Positions 22,793 through 31,800 of a stretch of 39,559 nucleotides of DNA are shown one piece after another. This DNA is from Streptomyces sp. SID10853 (GTDB taxonomy: Bacteria > Actinomycetota > Actinomycetes > Streptomycetales > Streptomycetaceae): NCBI RefSeq assembly GCF_010548145.1, contig NZ_JAAGLN010000042.1, positions 1 through 39,559 on the forward strand, read 5' to 3'. The notes below the pieces were generated by a model that was given only the letters and a program-made list of their open reading frames with translations, was not told the origin of the DNA and made no database searches. The translations under genes and the position numbers were made by a program. Every line of letters starts with the position of its first letter. The stretch's first letter is position 1.

Positions 22793-24091
22793 TCACGTCA
22801 GGGCGAAGTACCGCAGCCAGATGTATCCGGCCGACAGGGCCAGCGTGGCCGCCGTGACGACGAGGCCGTAGCGGGTGAACTGCCAGAAGGAGATGGGGGT
22901 GCCGTTGCGTTCGGCGATGCCCAGGACCACCACGTTCGCGCTGGCGCCGATCGCCGTCGCGTTGCCGCCGAGGTCCGCGCCGAGCGTCAGCGCCCACCAC
23001 ATCACATGGTCGCTGCCGCCGCCGACGCTGTGCACCAGGCCGGCGGTGATCGGGGCCATCGTCGCGACGTACGGGATGTTGTCGACCACCCCGGACAGCG
23101 CCCCGGACGCACCGAGCAGCAGCATCGAGCCGCCGAGTTCCCGGCCGCCCACCGCGTGCGACAGCGCCGTCGACACCTCGCCGACGACGCCTGTGCCGAT
23201 GAGCGCGCCGATCATCACGAAGAGGCCGGCGAAGAAGGCCAGCGTCGGCCACTCGACCTCGGCGAGCACCTCGCCGGTGCGGACCGTGGAGACGGCGACG
23301 AGCAGCCCGGCGCCGAGGAGCGCGACCACGCTCGGGGCGTAGTGCAGCACCGGATGGAGGATGAACCCGACGATGACCAGGGCCAGTACGGCCAGGCCCT
23401 GGGCCAGCAGCCGCCGGTCACGGAGCGCGTCCCGGGCGTCCAGCTCCAGCACCCGGGCCGCGCGCTCCGCGTCGTAGGTGAAGGCACCGCGGAACAGGAA
23501 CCGGCACACCGCGATCAGTACGGCCGTCAACAGCACGGCCAGCGGCGCGAGATGCACCAGGAAGTCGTTGAAGGTCAGGCCCGCCCGGCCGGCGACGATG
23601 ATGTTGGGCGGGTCGCCGACGAGGGTGGCGAGGCCGCCGATGTTGGACGCGAAGACCTCGGTGATCAGGAACGGCGCGACGGCCAGCCCGAGCCGGTCGC
23701 AGACCAGCAGGGTGACCGGGGCGATCAGTAGGACCGTGGTCACGTTGTCCAGCAGCGCGGAGGCCAGCGCGGTCATCACGACCAGCATGGCCAGCACCCG
23801 GAACGGTCTGCCCCCGGCCCGCTTCACCGACCAGATCGCCAGATACTCGAAGACGCCGGTCCTGCGCAGCACACCGACGATCACCATCATGCCGAGCAGC
23901 AGGAAGATGACGTTCCAGTCGATGCCGGTGTCCTGTGAGAAGAAGGCCGCACCGTCGTCGGTCGCGCCGAGCGCCAGCATGAGGCCGGCGCCGCCGAGCG
24001 CGGCGGCCACCCGGTGGATCTTCTCGCTGATGATCAGGGCGTAGGTGCCGGCGAAGACGGCGACGGCCGCCCAGGCATGCCAGTCGCTCAC
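22793..24091 (-). CDS. ArsB/NhaD (ion transporter superfamily) permease
   Basis: An integral membrane transporter of 432 residues with about 11-12 hydrophobic helices. It has the IT-superfamily features: a [15 protein letters not shown] loop, [16 protein letters not shown], and the paired signature [18 protein letters not shown], repeated in weaker form in the second half ([17 protein letters not shown]). Relatives move arsenite, Na+/H+ or organic anions; the substrate here is not evident and no arsenic genes are nearby. The start is GTG 24091 with a weak GGACA upstream. An array of 11-bp repeats lies 215 bases upstream, between this gene and the PucR-type regulator on the same strand, and may carry its control sites. 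Confidence 0.9.
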   Translation of the reverse strand: MSDWHAWAAVAVFAGTYALIISEKIHRVAAALGGAGLMLALGATDDGAAFFSQDTGIDWNVIFLLLGMMVIVGVLRRTGVFEYLAIWSVKRAGGRPFRVLAMLVVMTALASALLDNVTTVLLIAPVTLLVCDRLGLAVAPFLITEVFASNIGGLATLVGDPPNIIVAGRAGLTFNDFLVHLAPLAVLLTAVLIAVCRFLFRGAFTYDAERAARVLELDARDALRDRRLLAQGLAVLALVIVGFILHPVLHYAPSVVALLGAGLLVAVSTVRTGEVLAEVEWPTLAFFAGLFVMIGALIGTGVVGEVSTALSHAVGGRELGGSMLLLGASGALSGVVDNIPYVATMAPITAGLVHSVGGGSDHVMWWALTLGADLGGNATAIGASANVVVLGIAERNGTPISFWQFTRYGLVVTAATLALSAGYIWLRYFALT

Positions 24092-24305
24092 AGGATGTCC
24101 AACCGATCGGGTCCTCCGGCCTGGCGGGCCCGGAAGCCGGGGCACGGCGGCCCGGAGGGGGTACGCGGGGCCGGTCGGCCGGCGCCACCCGAGGACGGTA
24201 CGGCTGCCCGGCCCGCCGCCGACAGGCCGTCGCCGCGCAGCACCCGGTGCCCGAACTCTGCCGGAACCGGGCATTGAGCAGCAGGTGGGGGCAGGTGGGG
24301 GCGGC

Positions 24306-24371
24306 CGGATCCTGGCCGGATCGCGGTCGGATCCTGGCCGGATCGCGGTCGGATCCCGGTCAGATCTCCTG
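24306..24371. repeat. 11-bp tandem repeat, about six units, at the PucR-type gene 3' end
   Basis: Units CGGATCCTGGC, CGGATCGCGGT, CGGATCCTGGC, CGGATCGCGGT, CGGATCCCGGT, then a decayed CAGATCTCCTG run without gaps from 24306. Two alternate forms make a higher 22-bp period. The last unit enters the stop codon of the regulator gene. A GCAGGTGGGG duplication (24281-24300) precedes it. The period is close to one helical turn. Confidence 0.85.
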
Positions 24372-25475
24372 GGCGGGCCAGTTGAGCAGCCGGGCGCCGA
24401 TGACCGCGGTCTGCAGGGTGTAACGGTGCGCGGGATCGGCCGGGTTGGCGCCGGTCAGCTGATGGATCCGCTCCAGCCGGTAAGTGAGCGCCCGCACGCT
24501 CAGCGACATCCGGCGGGCCGCCTCGGCGGCCACACACCCGGATTCGAAGTAGTGGCCGAGCGTCGAGACCAGCGGCTGTGCGCCGCCCCTGGCCCGCTGG
24601 AGCGGACCGAGCGCGCTGTGGACGAGATCGACGAGCGCCTCACGGTCACGGGTGAGCACCGGGTAGACGAGCAGGTCGGCCGCGCGCAGCAGCGGCCCCT
24701 CCAGGTCCATCCTGGCCGCGAGTTCCAGGGCGTTGAGCGCCTCCTCGTAGCTGTGCACGATGCCGCCCGAGCCCGGGTGGGGGCGGCCGATCGCGACCTG
24801 CACGCCGTCGTCGGCCGTGGCCGCGTACGCCTGCTTGGCGAAGTACGTCAGGATGTCGTCCTGGTCGCCGGGGGCGATACAGATCAGCCGGGCGTCCTTC
24901 GTGGTCAGCAGGATGCTGCGGTTGCCGAAGCGGGTGAAGAGGGCCAGCTCCACACTGCGGGTGGCGGCTGCACCCTCGTCGTACGCGCCGGCGCACTGCG
25001 CGACCGCGACCGCGTGGGTACGCGACAGCCGCAGCCCGAACCGTTCGGCGCGCTCGGCCAGCCGCCCCAGGTCGCTGCCGCCGTACAGCAGATCGTCGAT
25101 GAACTCCCGCCGTACGGCCTCCTCCTGGCGTACGGCCATCCGCTGGGCCCGCTCGTACCCCTCGGCGAACGCGTCGACGGCCAGCTCGACGGCGGCGAGC
25201 ACACCGCCGGCCGCGCTGCCGCTCACCACGGTGGCCCCGGTGGGCCAGGCCGCGCGGGTGGCGGCGAGGTGCGCGGCGACCAGGGACCGCAGCGAGTGGC
25301 CGTCCTCCGCCGCCTGCTCACCGAAGGCGCGGCGCGCGTCGAGCTCGGGCCGGGTGGGCCGGCGTCCGGTCGCCAGCACATCGGCCAGCATGCGGGCGTA
25401 CCCCTCCAGATACGTCTCGGGGTGCCCCCCGGTGCTCTCACCGGGGTGCTTCTCGGGTATGTCGGGCCCTGTCAC
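24360..25475 (-). CDS. PucR/CdaR-type transcriptional regulator
   Basis: A cytosolic regulator of 371 residues. An N-terminal RsbR-like or sensory helical region (about 1-140) is followed by a GGDEF-like CdaR domain (about 145-265; for example [18 protein letters not shown] and [11 protein letters not shown]) and ends with the PucR-type HTH (about 300-360: [20 protein letters not shown] then [17 protein letters not shown]). Such regulators activate adjacent catabolic or transport genes, so the permease downstream is a candidate target. I start at GTG 25475 because AGGAGAG stands five bases before it; the frame is open to 25532. It is divergent from the OB-fold/flotillin/AAA+ island. Confidence 0.92.
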   Translation of the reverse strand: MTGPDIPEKHPGESTGGHPETYLEGYARMLADVLATGRRPTRPELDARRAFGEQAAEDGHSLRSLVAAHLAATRAAWPTGATVVSGSAAGGVLAAVELAVDAFAEGYERAQRMAVRQEEAVRREFIDDLLYGGSDLGRLAERAERFGLRLSRTHAVAVAQCAGAYDEGAAATRSVELALFTRFGNRSILLTTKDARLICIAPGDQDDILTYFAKQAYAATADDGVQVAIGRPHPGSGGIVHSYEEALNALELAARMDLEGPLLRAADLLVYPVLTRDREALVDLVHSALGPLQRARGGAQPLVSTLGHYFESGCVAAEAARRMSLSVRALTYRLERIHQLTGANPADPAHRYTLQTAVIGARLLNWPAQEI

Positions 25476-25603
25476 ACGCTCTCCTGCTTCTCCTGCTTCT
25501 CGTGCTTCTTCGGCGGTGCTTCCGGCCCGCACAGCGGCAAGAGTGACAGACCGCGACGGGTGCCGGGGTCATGGGTGCGGCCCTGGCACCCGGGGGCGGC
25601 GAA

Positions 25604-25624
25604 CATTGCCGGGTTACGGCAATG
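25604..25624. promoter_or_regulatory. CATTGCCG palindrome upstream of the membrane island
   Basis: CATTGCCG (25604-25611) and CGGCAATG (25617-25624) form a perfect inverted repeat around GGTTA. A third half-site, CATTGCGG, lies at 25655-25662. The spacing suits a dimeric regulator. Confidence 0.5.
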
Positions 25625-25671
25625 CGGTGAGGGGCGCAGTCCCGTCAGAATGGGCATTGCGGAAACGGGGG

Positions 25672-25724
25672 AGAGCACTCCAGTGCCGGAGTACGGAAAC
25701 GTACGCCCGGCGCCGGAGTGCTCT
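25672..25724 (+). promoter_or_regulatory. Nested hairpin in the leader of the OB-fold gene
   Basis: AGAGCACTCC (25672-25681) pairs exactly with GGAGTGCTCT (25715-25724); inside, GTACG and CGTAC (25691-25704) close a GAAA tetraloop. It ends 48 bases before the OB-fold start codon and would form a two-tier stem-loop in the mRNA. Confidence 0.5.
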
Positions 25725-25772
25725 GCACGGGGGCTGTTCCGCATGGGGGAATCGGGGGAGGGGGGCTGCGCG

Positions 25773-26408
25773 ATGGATGAATTCACGGGCGCCGCGCTGG
25801 GATTTCCGGCGGTTCTCTTCGGTGCGGCGCTGCTGGTGGTCATCGCCTTCTGGCTGCTCGTACTGGTGGGGGCGGCCGAGCACGACGCCTTCCATCTGCA
25901 CCTCGGCACGGGGGACACGGGCACGGCCGCTGCGGGGGGCAGCGGCGTGCCCGTCACCGTGCCGGTGTCGCTCTTCACTCTCCTCGCCTGGTTCGCGAGT
26001 CTCGCGGGCTCGGTGCTGGTGCGCAGGGCCGAGCCGCCGGGCGGCGTACGGACCGCGCTCGACGCCGCCGTGCTGGTCGCCGCGCTGCTGATCGCCTGGA
26101 CCGTGACGCGTTTCGCGGTCCGCCGGCTGCGCGCCCTGCTGCCCGCTCAACCACCGCCGTCCCGGCTGGACTTCGTCGGACTCGTCTGCACCGTCCGTAC
26201 CGGCTCCGTCACCGCCGACTTCGGGCAGGCCGAGGTCGCGTCCGACGACGGCTCGACCGCTGTCGTCCAGGTCAGGGTCCAGGGCGACGACAGCCTGCTC
26301 GGGCTCCGATCCGGGGACACCGCGCTGCTGTACGCGTACGACGAACCGGGCGAGTTCTTCTGGATCGCGCCGTTCGACGCGGCGCTCGATCCACGCAGCA
26401 CGGGCTGA
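25773..26408 (+). CDS. OB-fold membrane protein, YqiJ-like (NfeD-type partner of flotillin)
   Basis: A membrane protein of 211 residues with three hydrophobic helices (about 11-33, 64-83, 95-115) and a C-terminal cytosolic beta-rich OB-like domain (about 133-200: DFVGLVCTVRTGSVTADFGQ, then AEVASDDGSTAVVQVRVQGD). This is the layout of YqiJ/NfeD-class proteins that pair with flotillins, and a flotillin gene follows 67 bases later. I chose ATG 25773, as the purine-rich GGGGGAGGGG precedes it; the 787-codon open frame from 24045 is mostly antisense to the regulator gene. Likely role: membrane microdomain organisation together with the flotillin (inference from family). Confidence 0.82.
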   Translation: MDEFTGAALGFPAVLFGAALLVVIAFWLLVLVGAAEHDAFHLHLGTGDTGTAAAGGSGVPVTVPVSLFTLLAWFASLAGSVLVRRAEPPGGVRTALDAAVLVAALLIAWTVTRFAVRRLRALLPAQPPPSRLDFVGLVCTVRTGSVTADFGQAEVASDDGSTAVVQVRVQGDDSLLGLRSGDTALLYAYDEPGEFFWIAPFDAALDPRSTG

Positions 26409-26475
26409 GCCCTCACCTTCCGGCGCGCTCCGCGCCCTCAAAGCCACCGTTCAAGACACCCTTCGAGGAATGTTC

Positions 26476-28563
26476 ATGGATGCCATTTCCCTGGGCATCG
26501 GCGTGCTCGTCGCCGTTGTCCTGCTCATAGCCGTCGCACTCGTCCTGGTGCTCAGCAGGCTGTTCCGCAAGGTGGAGCAGGGCCGTGCACTGATCATCTC
26601 CAAGACGAAGAAGGTCGACGTCACCTTCACCGGTGCCGTGGTGCTGCCCGTGCTGCACAAGGCCGAGTACATGGACATCTCGGTGAAGATCATCGAGATC
26701 AGGCGGACCGGGCGCGAGGGCCTGATCTGCCAGGACAACATCCGGGCCGACATCCACATCTCGTTCTTCGTACGGGTCAACAAGACCGTCGAGGACGTCG
26801 CCAAGGTCGCCCAGGCGATCGGCACCCAGCGGGCCAGCGACAAGGCGGCCATCCAGGAGTTCTTCGCCGCCAAGTTCTCCGAGGCGCTGAAGACCGTGGG
26901 CAAGCAGCTGGACTTCGTGGACCTGTACACGAAGCGCGAGGAGTTCCGGGACCGGATCATCCGGGTCATCGGCACCGACCTCAACGGCTACCACCTGGAC
27001 GACGCGGCCATCGACTTCCTTGAGCAGACCCCGATGGCGCAGCTCGACGGCGCCAACATCCTGGACGCGCAGGGCATCCGCAAGATCACCGAACTGACGG
27101 CGGTCGAGCATGTCCGTACCAACGAGTTCCAGCGCACCGAGCAGAAGGAGATGACCCGGCAGAACGTCGACGCCCGCGAGACCATCCTGGAGCTGGAGCG
27201 CCGGCAGGCCGAGGCGGAGATCAAGCAGCGGCGCGAGGTCGACACCCTGCGGGCCCGTGAGGAGGCGGTGACGGCCAAGGTGCAGGAGGAGGAACGCCTG
27301 GGCGCCCAGACCGCGTTCCTGCGGACCGAGGAGCAGCTCGGGGTGCAGCGCGAGAACCAGGCGCGCGAGATCGCCGTGGCGCAGAAGAACCGTGAGCGGG
27401 TCATCGCCGTCGAGAACGAGCGGATCGAGAAGGACCGGCTGCTCGAAGTCATCGGCCGTGAGCGCGAGACACAGCTGTCGATGATCTCCCGGGACAAGGA
27501 GGTCGAGGCCGAGCGCCGCGAGGTGGCCGATGTGATCCGGGAGCGGATCGCGGTGGACCGTACGGTCGCCGAGCAGGAGGAGTCGATCAAGAAGCTGCGG
27601 ATGGTCGAGGAGGCCGAACGCACCCGGCAGGCCGTCATCATCGCGGCCGAGGCGGAGGCCCAGGAGAAGCTGGTCAAGGACATCAAGGCGGCCGAGGCCG
27701 CCGAGACCGCGGCCACGCACCACGCGGCCGAGCAGCTGACCCTGGCCGAGGCCCGTCTGAAGTCCGCCGACCTCGACGCCCGCGCCAAGCTGCGCCTCGC
27801 CGAGGCGATCCAGGCCGAGGCGGCCGCCCCGGGACTGGCCGACGTGCAGGTACGCGACAAGGAGGCCGACGTCATCGAGAAGGCGGGCCGCGCCGAGGCG
27901 GAGGCCACCGAGGCCCGGCTGAAGGCCGAGGCGTCGGGCGCCCGGCTCAAGGCACTGGCGACGGCGGAGGGCACCAGCGCCCAGGCCACCGCGGACGCCG
28001 CGATGATCGGCGAGAAGCTGAAGGCGGAGGCCGCGGGCCTCACCGAGAAGGCGGCGGCGATGGCCGCGCTGGACGACGCGTCGCGCGGGCACGAGGAGTA
28101 CCGGCTGCGGCTCGAGGCCGAGAAGGAGATCAGGCTGGCCGGGATCGACGTCCAGCGCCAGGTCGCCGAGGCGCAGGCCACGGTCATCGCCACCGGCCTG
28201 GAGAACGCCGACATCAGCGTCGTCGGCGGCGAGTCGGTCTTCTTCGACCGCCTGGTGTCGTCGATCTCGCTGGGCAAGGGCATCGACGGCTTCGTGGAGA
28301 GCTCGAAGACGGCCCAGGCACTCGCCAAGCCGTGGCTGGACGGCTCGGCCAGCTTTCCGGAGGACCTGACGAAGATGGTCGGGTCGGTGTCGAGCGGCGA
28401 TGTGCAGAATCTGACGGTGTCGGCGCTGCTGATGAAGCTGATGAAGTCGGGGGGCGCGGAGGCCGGCCTGGTCCAGCAACTCCTGGACCAGGCGGACCGG
28501 TTGGGCCTGTCGGAGGTGCCGGTCGCTGCGGTCGCCGCGCTGAACGGTGCGGCAAAGGTCTGA
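26476..28563 (+). CDS. Flotillin-like SPFH protein
   Basis: A flotillin/YqiK-type protein of 695 residues. A single N-terminal membrane helix (about 4-27) precedes the SPFH/band 7 domain (about 32-210), followed by a very long charged coiled coil rich in Glu/Ala/Arg repeats (about 210-560) and a C-terminal globular end (about 565-695). It would assemble as a large oligomeric ring at the membrane and organise lipid microdomains. ATG 26476 is seven bases behind GAGGA and is preferred to ATG 26470, which would touch it. It stands between the OB-fold gene and the giant AAA+ gene, all co-directional. A GC hairpin and repeated elements follow, so the AAA+ gene may have reduced read-through. Confidence 0.93.
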   Translation: MDAISLGIGVLVAVVLLIAVALVLVLSRLFRKVEQGRALIISKTKKVDVTFTGAVVLPVLHKAEYMDISVKIIEIRRTGREGLICQDNIRADIHISFFVRVNKTVEDVAKVAQAIGTQRASDKAAIQEFFAAKFSEALKTVGKQLDFVDLYTKREEFRDRIIRVIGTDLNGYHLDDAAIDFLEQTPMAQLDGANILDAQGIRKITELTAVEHVRTNEFQRTEQKEMTRQNVDARETILELERRQAEAEIKQRREVDTLRAREEAVTAKVQEEERLGAQTAFLRTEEQLGVQRENQAREIAVAQKNRERVIAVENERIEKDRLLEVIGRERETQLSMISRDKEVEAERREVADVIRERIAVDRTVAEQEESIKKLRMVEEAERTRQAVIIAAEAEAQEKLVKDIKAAEAAETAATHHAAEQLTLAEARLKSADLDARAKLRLAEAIQAEAAAPGLADVQVRDKEADVIEKAGRAEAEATEARLKAEASGARLKALATAEGTSAQATADAAMIGEKLKAEAAGLTEKAAAMAALDDASRGHEEYRLRLEAEKEIRLAGIDVQRQVAEAQATVIATGLENADISVVGGESVFFDRLVSSISLGKGIDGFVESSKTAQALAKPWLDGSASFPEDLTKMVGSVSSGDVQNLTVSALLMKLMKSGGAEAGLVQQLLDQADRLGLSEVPVAAVAALNGAAKV

Positions 28564-28678
28564 ACGGCGCGGCGGTCCCGGCCGGGCTGGATTTTGCCGG
28601 GCACCGTTTGAAGAGTGCGGCTCAGCCCCTCCGGCGAAGGACGCATACCCAGCCCCTCCGGCGATTGAGGAGCGGGGT

Positions 28679-28695
28679 CCGGGGCGGAGCCCCGG
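28679..28695 (+). terminator. Hairpin after the flotillin gene
   Basis: CCGGGGC (28679-28685) and GCCCCGG (28689-28695) pair perfectly around GGA, 115 bases after the flotillin stop. It forms part of the CTCCGGCG...GAGGAGCGGGG repeat that I know as a common Streptomyces intergenic element. Confidence 0.55.
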
Positions 28696-28704
28696 TTACG
28701 GGAA

Positions 28705-28736
28705 GTGGGGGTCCCCCCGGCCGAAGGCTGGGGGAG
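28705..28736. repeat. Streptomyces-type GGGGGTCCCCCC palindromic element
   Basis: GTGGGGGTCCCCCCGGCC then GAAGGCTGGGGGAG forms a stem (TCCCCCxGGCC with GGCTGGGGGA) around GAA. The same type of element, in another variant, lies inside the AAA+ gene at 30130-30178. Confidence 0.65.
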
Positions 28737-28770
28737 GGGAACAGGCCCGCCGCAGGCGTCACCCACCCGC

Positions 28771-28808
28771 ACCGGAGCACCCCACCCGCACCGGAGCACC
28801 CCACCCGC
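28771..28808. repeat. 19-bp tandem repeat, two copies
   Basis: ACCGGAGCACCCCACCCGC occurs at 28771-28789 and 28790-28808, with a partial unit before (28761-28770) and a CACCCC tract behind. Confidence 0.85.
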
Positions 28809-28874
28809 ACCCCACCCCCACCCCACCCCCACCCCGCCGGGGCCCAACACCCCGCCCCACCCAGAAAGCAGCCG

Positions 28875-31800
28875 ATGACCACCCCCTCCGTAGACGCCGG
28901 CACCTACGAGGTGCTCAGGGACCGACTGACCGCCCAGGCCGCCGACCTGGCCCGCAGGGCCACCGCCCTCAACACCCGCAGGACCGAGATCTTCGGCTCG
29001 ACCGAGCTGGCCCTCACCGGCACGGAACACCTCCGTACCGACAGCAACTGCGTCCCCCGTGACACCGTCGCCATCGGCGACCGTCTCCTCATCGGCTCCA
29101 ACATCCCGCCGGGGCAGAAGCAGACATCCGAGCCCGCGGACGTCTTCGCCCTGCACGACACCGCACCCAACCTCGACCGCCTCCCCGACACCGCCGTACC
29201 AGGGCTCCTCGACGACCCCGCGTTCACCAGGGAGTTCGCGGAGCTCTACCGCTACTACCGCGACGCCCGCCTCCTCCAGCTCCGCCACACCGACGGCAAA
29301 CTGCTCGCCGTCTTCCGTACCGGCGAGACCGCCGACGACATCCGCGTGCTGCGCTGGACACTCACCGCCGACGGCACCGCCGCGTATCTGGACGCCCGCG
29401 GCGACCGCGACCATGTCCTGCCGCCGTCCCACGACTTCGAGTGGACCCCCGCCACCCGCCAGGACCAGGTGCTCGGCCGCCACCCGCACATCGCCCTGCC
29501 CGGCGACGTGTACGTGACGACGGTCGGCGGCTCCCTCACCGTCAAGGACGAGGACAACACCGAGACGGCCGACGGCATCTGGTCCGAGCCGGTCGACGAG
29601 CCGCTCCAGTCACTCGCCGACGCCGAGGTCGAGTACGCGCGGGCCGGCGCCCTGCTCCTGCTGCGCATACGCCCGTACAAGGAGGAACACCGGCGCCATC
29701 TGGTCTTCAACACGGTCACCCGCACCGTCGTCCGCCTCGACGGCATCGGGCAGGCGTGCCGCAGCCTCCCCGGGGACCAGGGCATCATCTTCCCGGGCGG
29801 ATACTGCCTGGCCACCGGCGCGTACAAGACCTTCGACCTCGACACCACGGGGCTTGAGTTCGAGCGGCTGCTCCGCTCCCCGAACGGCGAGGACGTCCTG
29901 TACGTCTTCCACGCCCGCGCCGAGGGCCGCACGCTGCTCCTGCCGTACAACCTGATCCGCAAGGAGACCGGGACCCCGCTCGTCTGCCGGGGGTACGCGC
30001 TCTTCGACGACGGCACCCTCATCGTCCTGCGCGGCGACTCGGACGAGCCCGCCCGTGTCCACCCGCTCCAGCGCTGGCGCTCGCCGTACGTGTCCGACAC
30101 CTACGCCGACGCGGCCCTGCCCGTCGAAGGGCCTTCCCCAAGCTCTCAATCCCGTTCGAGCAGGGGAGACCCCATTGGCCGCATCGGCAACGCCGACCTG
30201 GTGCGCGGGATCTCCGACTGCCTGTCGCTGGCCCGCGCCGTCACCGAGAACACCGCGCCCACCACCGGCGTCTACGAAACCCTGCTGGCCTCCTGCATAC
30301 GGGCCGCCGACACCCACCACTGGCTGGCCGACGAGGGAACGGGCGGCCTGCTGGAACCGCTCGACGGGCTGCGGACCACGGCCGGGCAGGTGCTCGCCGA
30401 GTTCGAGACCGTCCGGACGCTCACCCGGCAGGCCGCCGACGCGCTGGAAGCGGCCGAGGCGGAGATCACCGCACTGGTGCGCCGGACCAGGGGAGAGGCG
30501 CCCGGCTCGGCCGCCGAGTGGGTCACCCGGCTGACCGAGCTGCGCCGCGCCCACGGACACGTCCTGACGCTCAAGGAGCAGCGGTACGCGGACCCCGTGC
30601 GCATCGACGCGCTCGCCGCTGAAGTCGAGGCGGACATCGCCGCGTTCGCGCAGCGCGCCGTCGCGCAGCTCCGGCGCGACGACGCCTTCGCCGGATACCA
30701 CGCCGAGACCGGCCGGCTCACCGCTGACGCGGAGGCGATCGCGACGGTGGCCGCGGCGGCGCCGGTCGCCGGACGCCTGGACGAGCTGGCCGACGGCCTG
30801 CGTACCGTCACCGATGTGGTCACCGGACTCGACATCGGCGACGCCACGGTCCGCACCTCGGTACTGGAGCGGATCGCCGAGGTCGTCGGCGCCGTCAACC
30901 GTGCGCGCGCGACGCTCGAAGCCCGCCGCAGGGAGCTGCTCGACCACGAGGGGCGCGCCGAGTTCGCCGCCGAGCGCGCCCTGCTGGGCCAGTCGGTGAC
31001 CGCGGCCCTGGCCGCGGCCGGCACCCCGGAGACCTGCGACGACCAGCTCGCCGCGCTGCTGCTCCGGGTGGAGGACCTGGAGTCGCGGTTCGACGGGTCG
31101 GACGACTTCCTCGCCCAGCTGGGTGCCGTGCGGACCGAGGTGTACGAGGCGTTCTCGGCGCGCAAGCAGACCCTCCAGGACGAGCGGGCCCGCCGCGCGG
31201 AGCGGCTCGGCGCCTCGGCGTCCCGTGTCCTGGAGACCATCGCCCGCCGGGCGGCGTCGCTCGGCTCGGCGGACGCCATCAGCACGTTCTTCGCCTCCGA
31301 CCCGCTGGTCGCCAAGGTCGGCCGTACCGCCGATGAGCTGCGCGAACTGGGCGACCGCGTCAGGGCGGAAGAGCTGGCGGGCCGGATCGCGGCCGCCCGC
31401 CAGGAAGCCGTCAGGGCGCTGCGCGACCGCACCGATCTCTACGCGGACGGCGGCGGCACCATCCGGCTCGGCCGGCACCGCTTCGCCGTCAACTCCCAGC
31501 CGCTCGACCTGACCCTGATCCCGTACGACGGGCCGGGGACCGGCGGCGATGGCGGTGGCGGCGGCGACAACAGCGCAGGTCTGGCCTTCGCGCTCACCGG
31601 CACCGACTACCGCTCCCCGGTCACCGACCCCGCGTTCGCCGCCTGCCGCCCGTACTGGGGCCGCACCCTGCCCTCCGAGTCACCCGCGCTCTACCGGGCC
31701 GAGTATCTGGCGGCCCGGCTGCTCGCCGAGCACGGCGCCGACGCCCTCACCGCGGCCGATCTCCCGTCGCTGGTACGGCAGTCGGCCGAGGCCGCGTACG

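Larger units (their letters stand above)
28564..28874. other. Repeat-filled gap between flotillin and AAA+ genes
   Basis: 311 bases without a gene. It contains a duplicated CAGCCCCTCCGGCGA (28623-28637 and 28650-28664), a terminator-like hairpin (28679-28695), a GGGGGTCCCCCC palindromic element (28705-28736), 19-bp tandem repeats (28771-28808) and a CACCC tract to about 28830. These resemble intergenic repeats spread through Streptomyces genomes. Confidence 0.75.

Noticed and set aside
24045..25772. Extension of the OB-fold frame upstream to 24045
   Set aside because: The frame is open only because it is antisense to the PucR-type regulator and crosses a repeat array; the real start is near the purine-rich site before 25773.
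26413..29489. Minus-strand frames of 688 and 833 codons opposite flotillin
   Set aside because: They are shadows of the coiled-coil codons; composition is Leu/Ser/Arg-biased and lacks domains.
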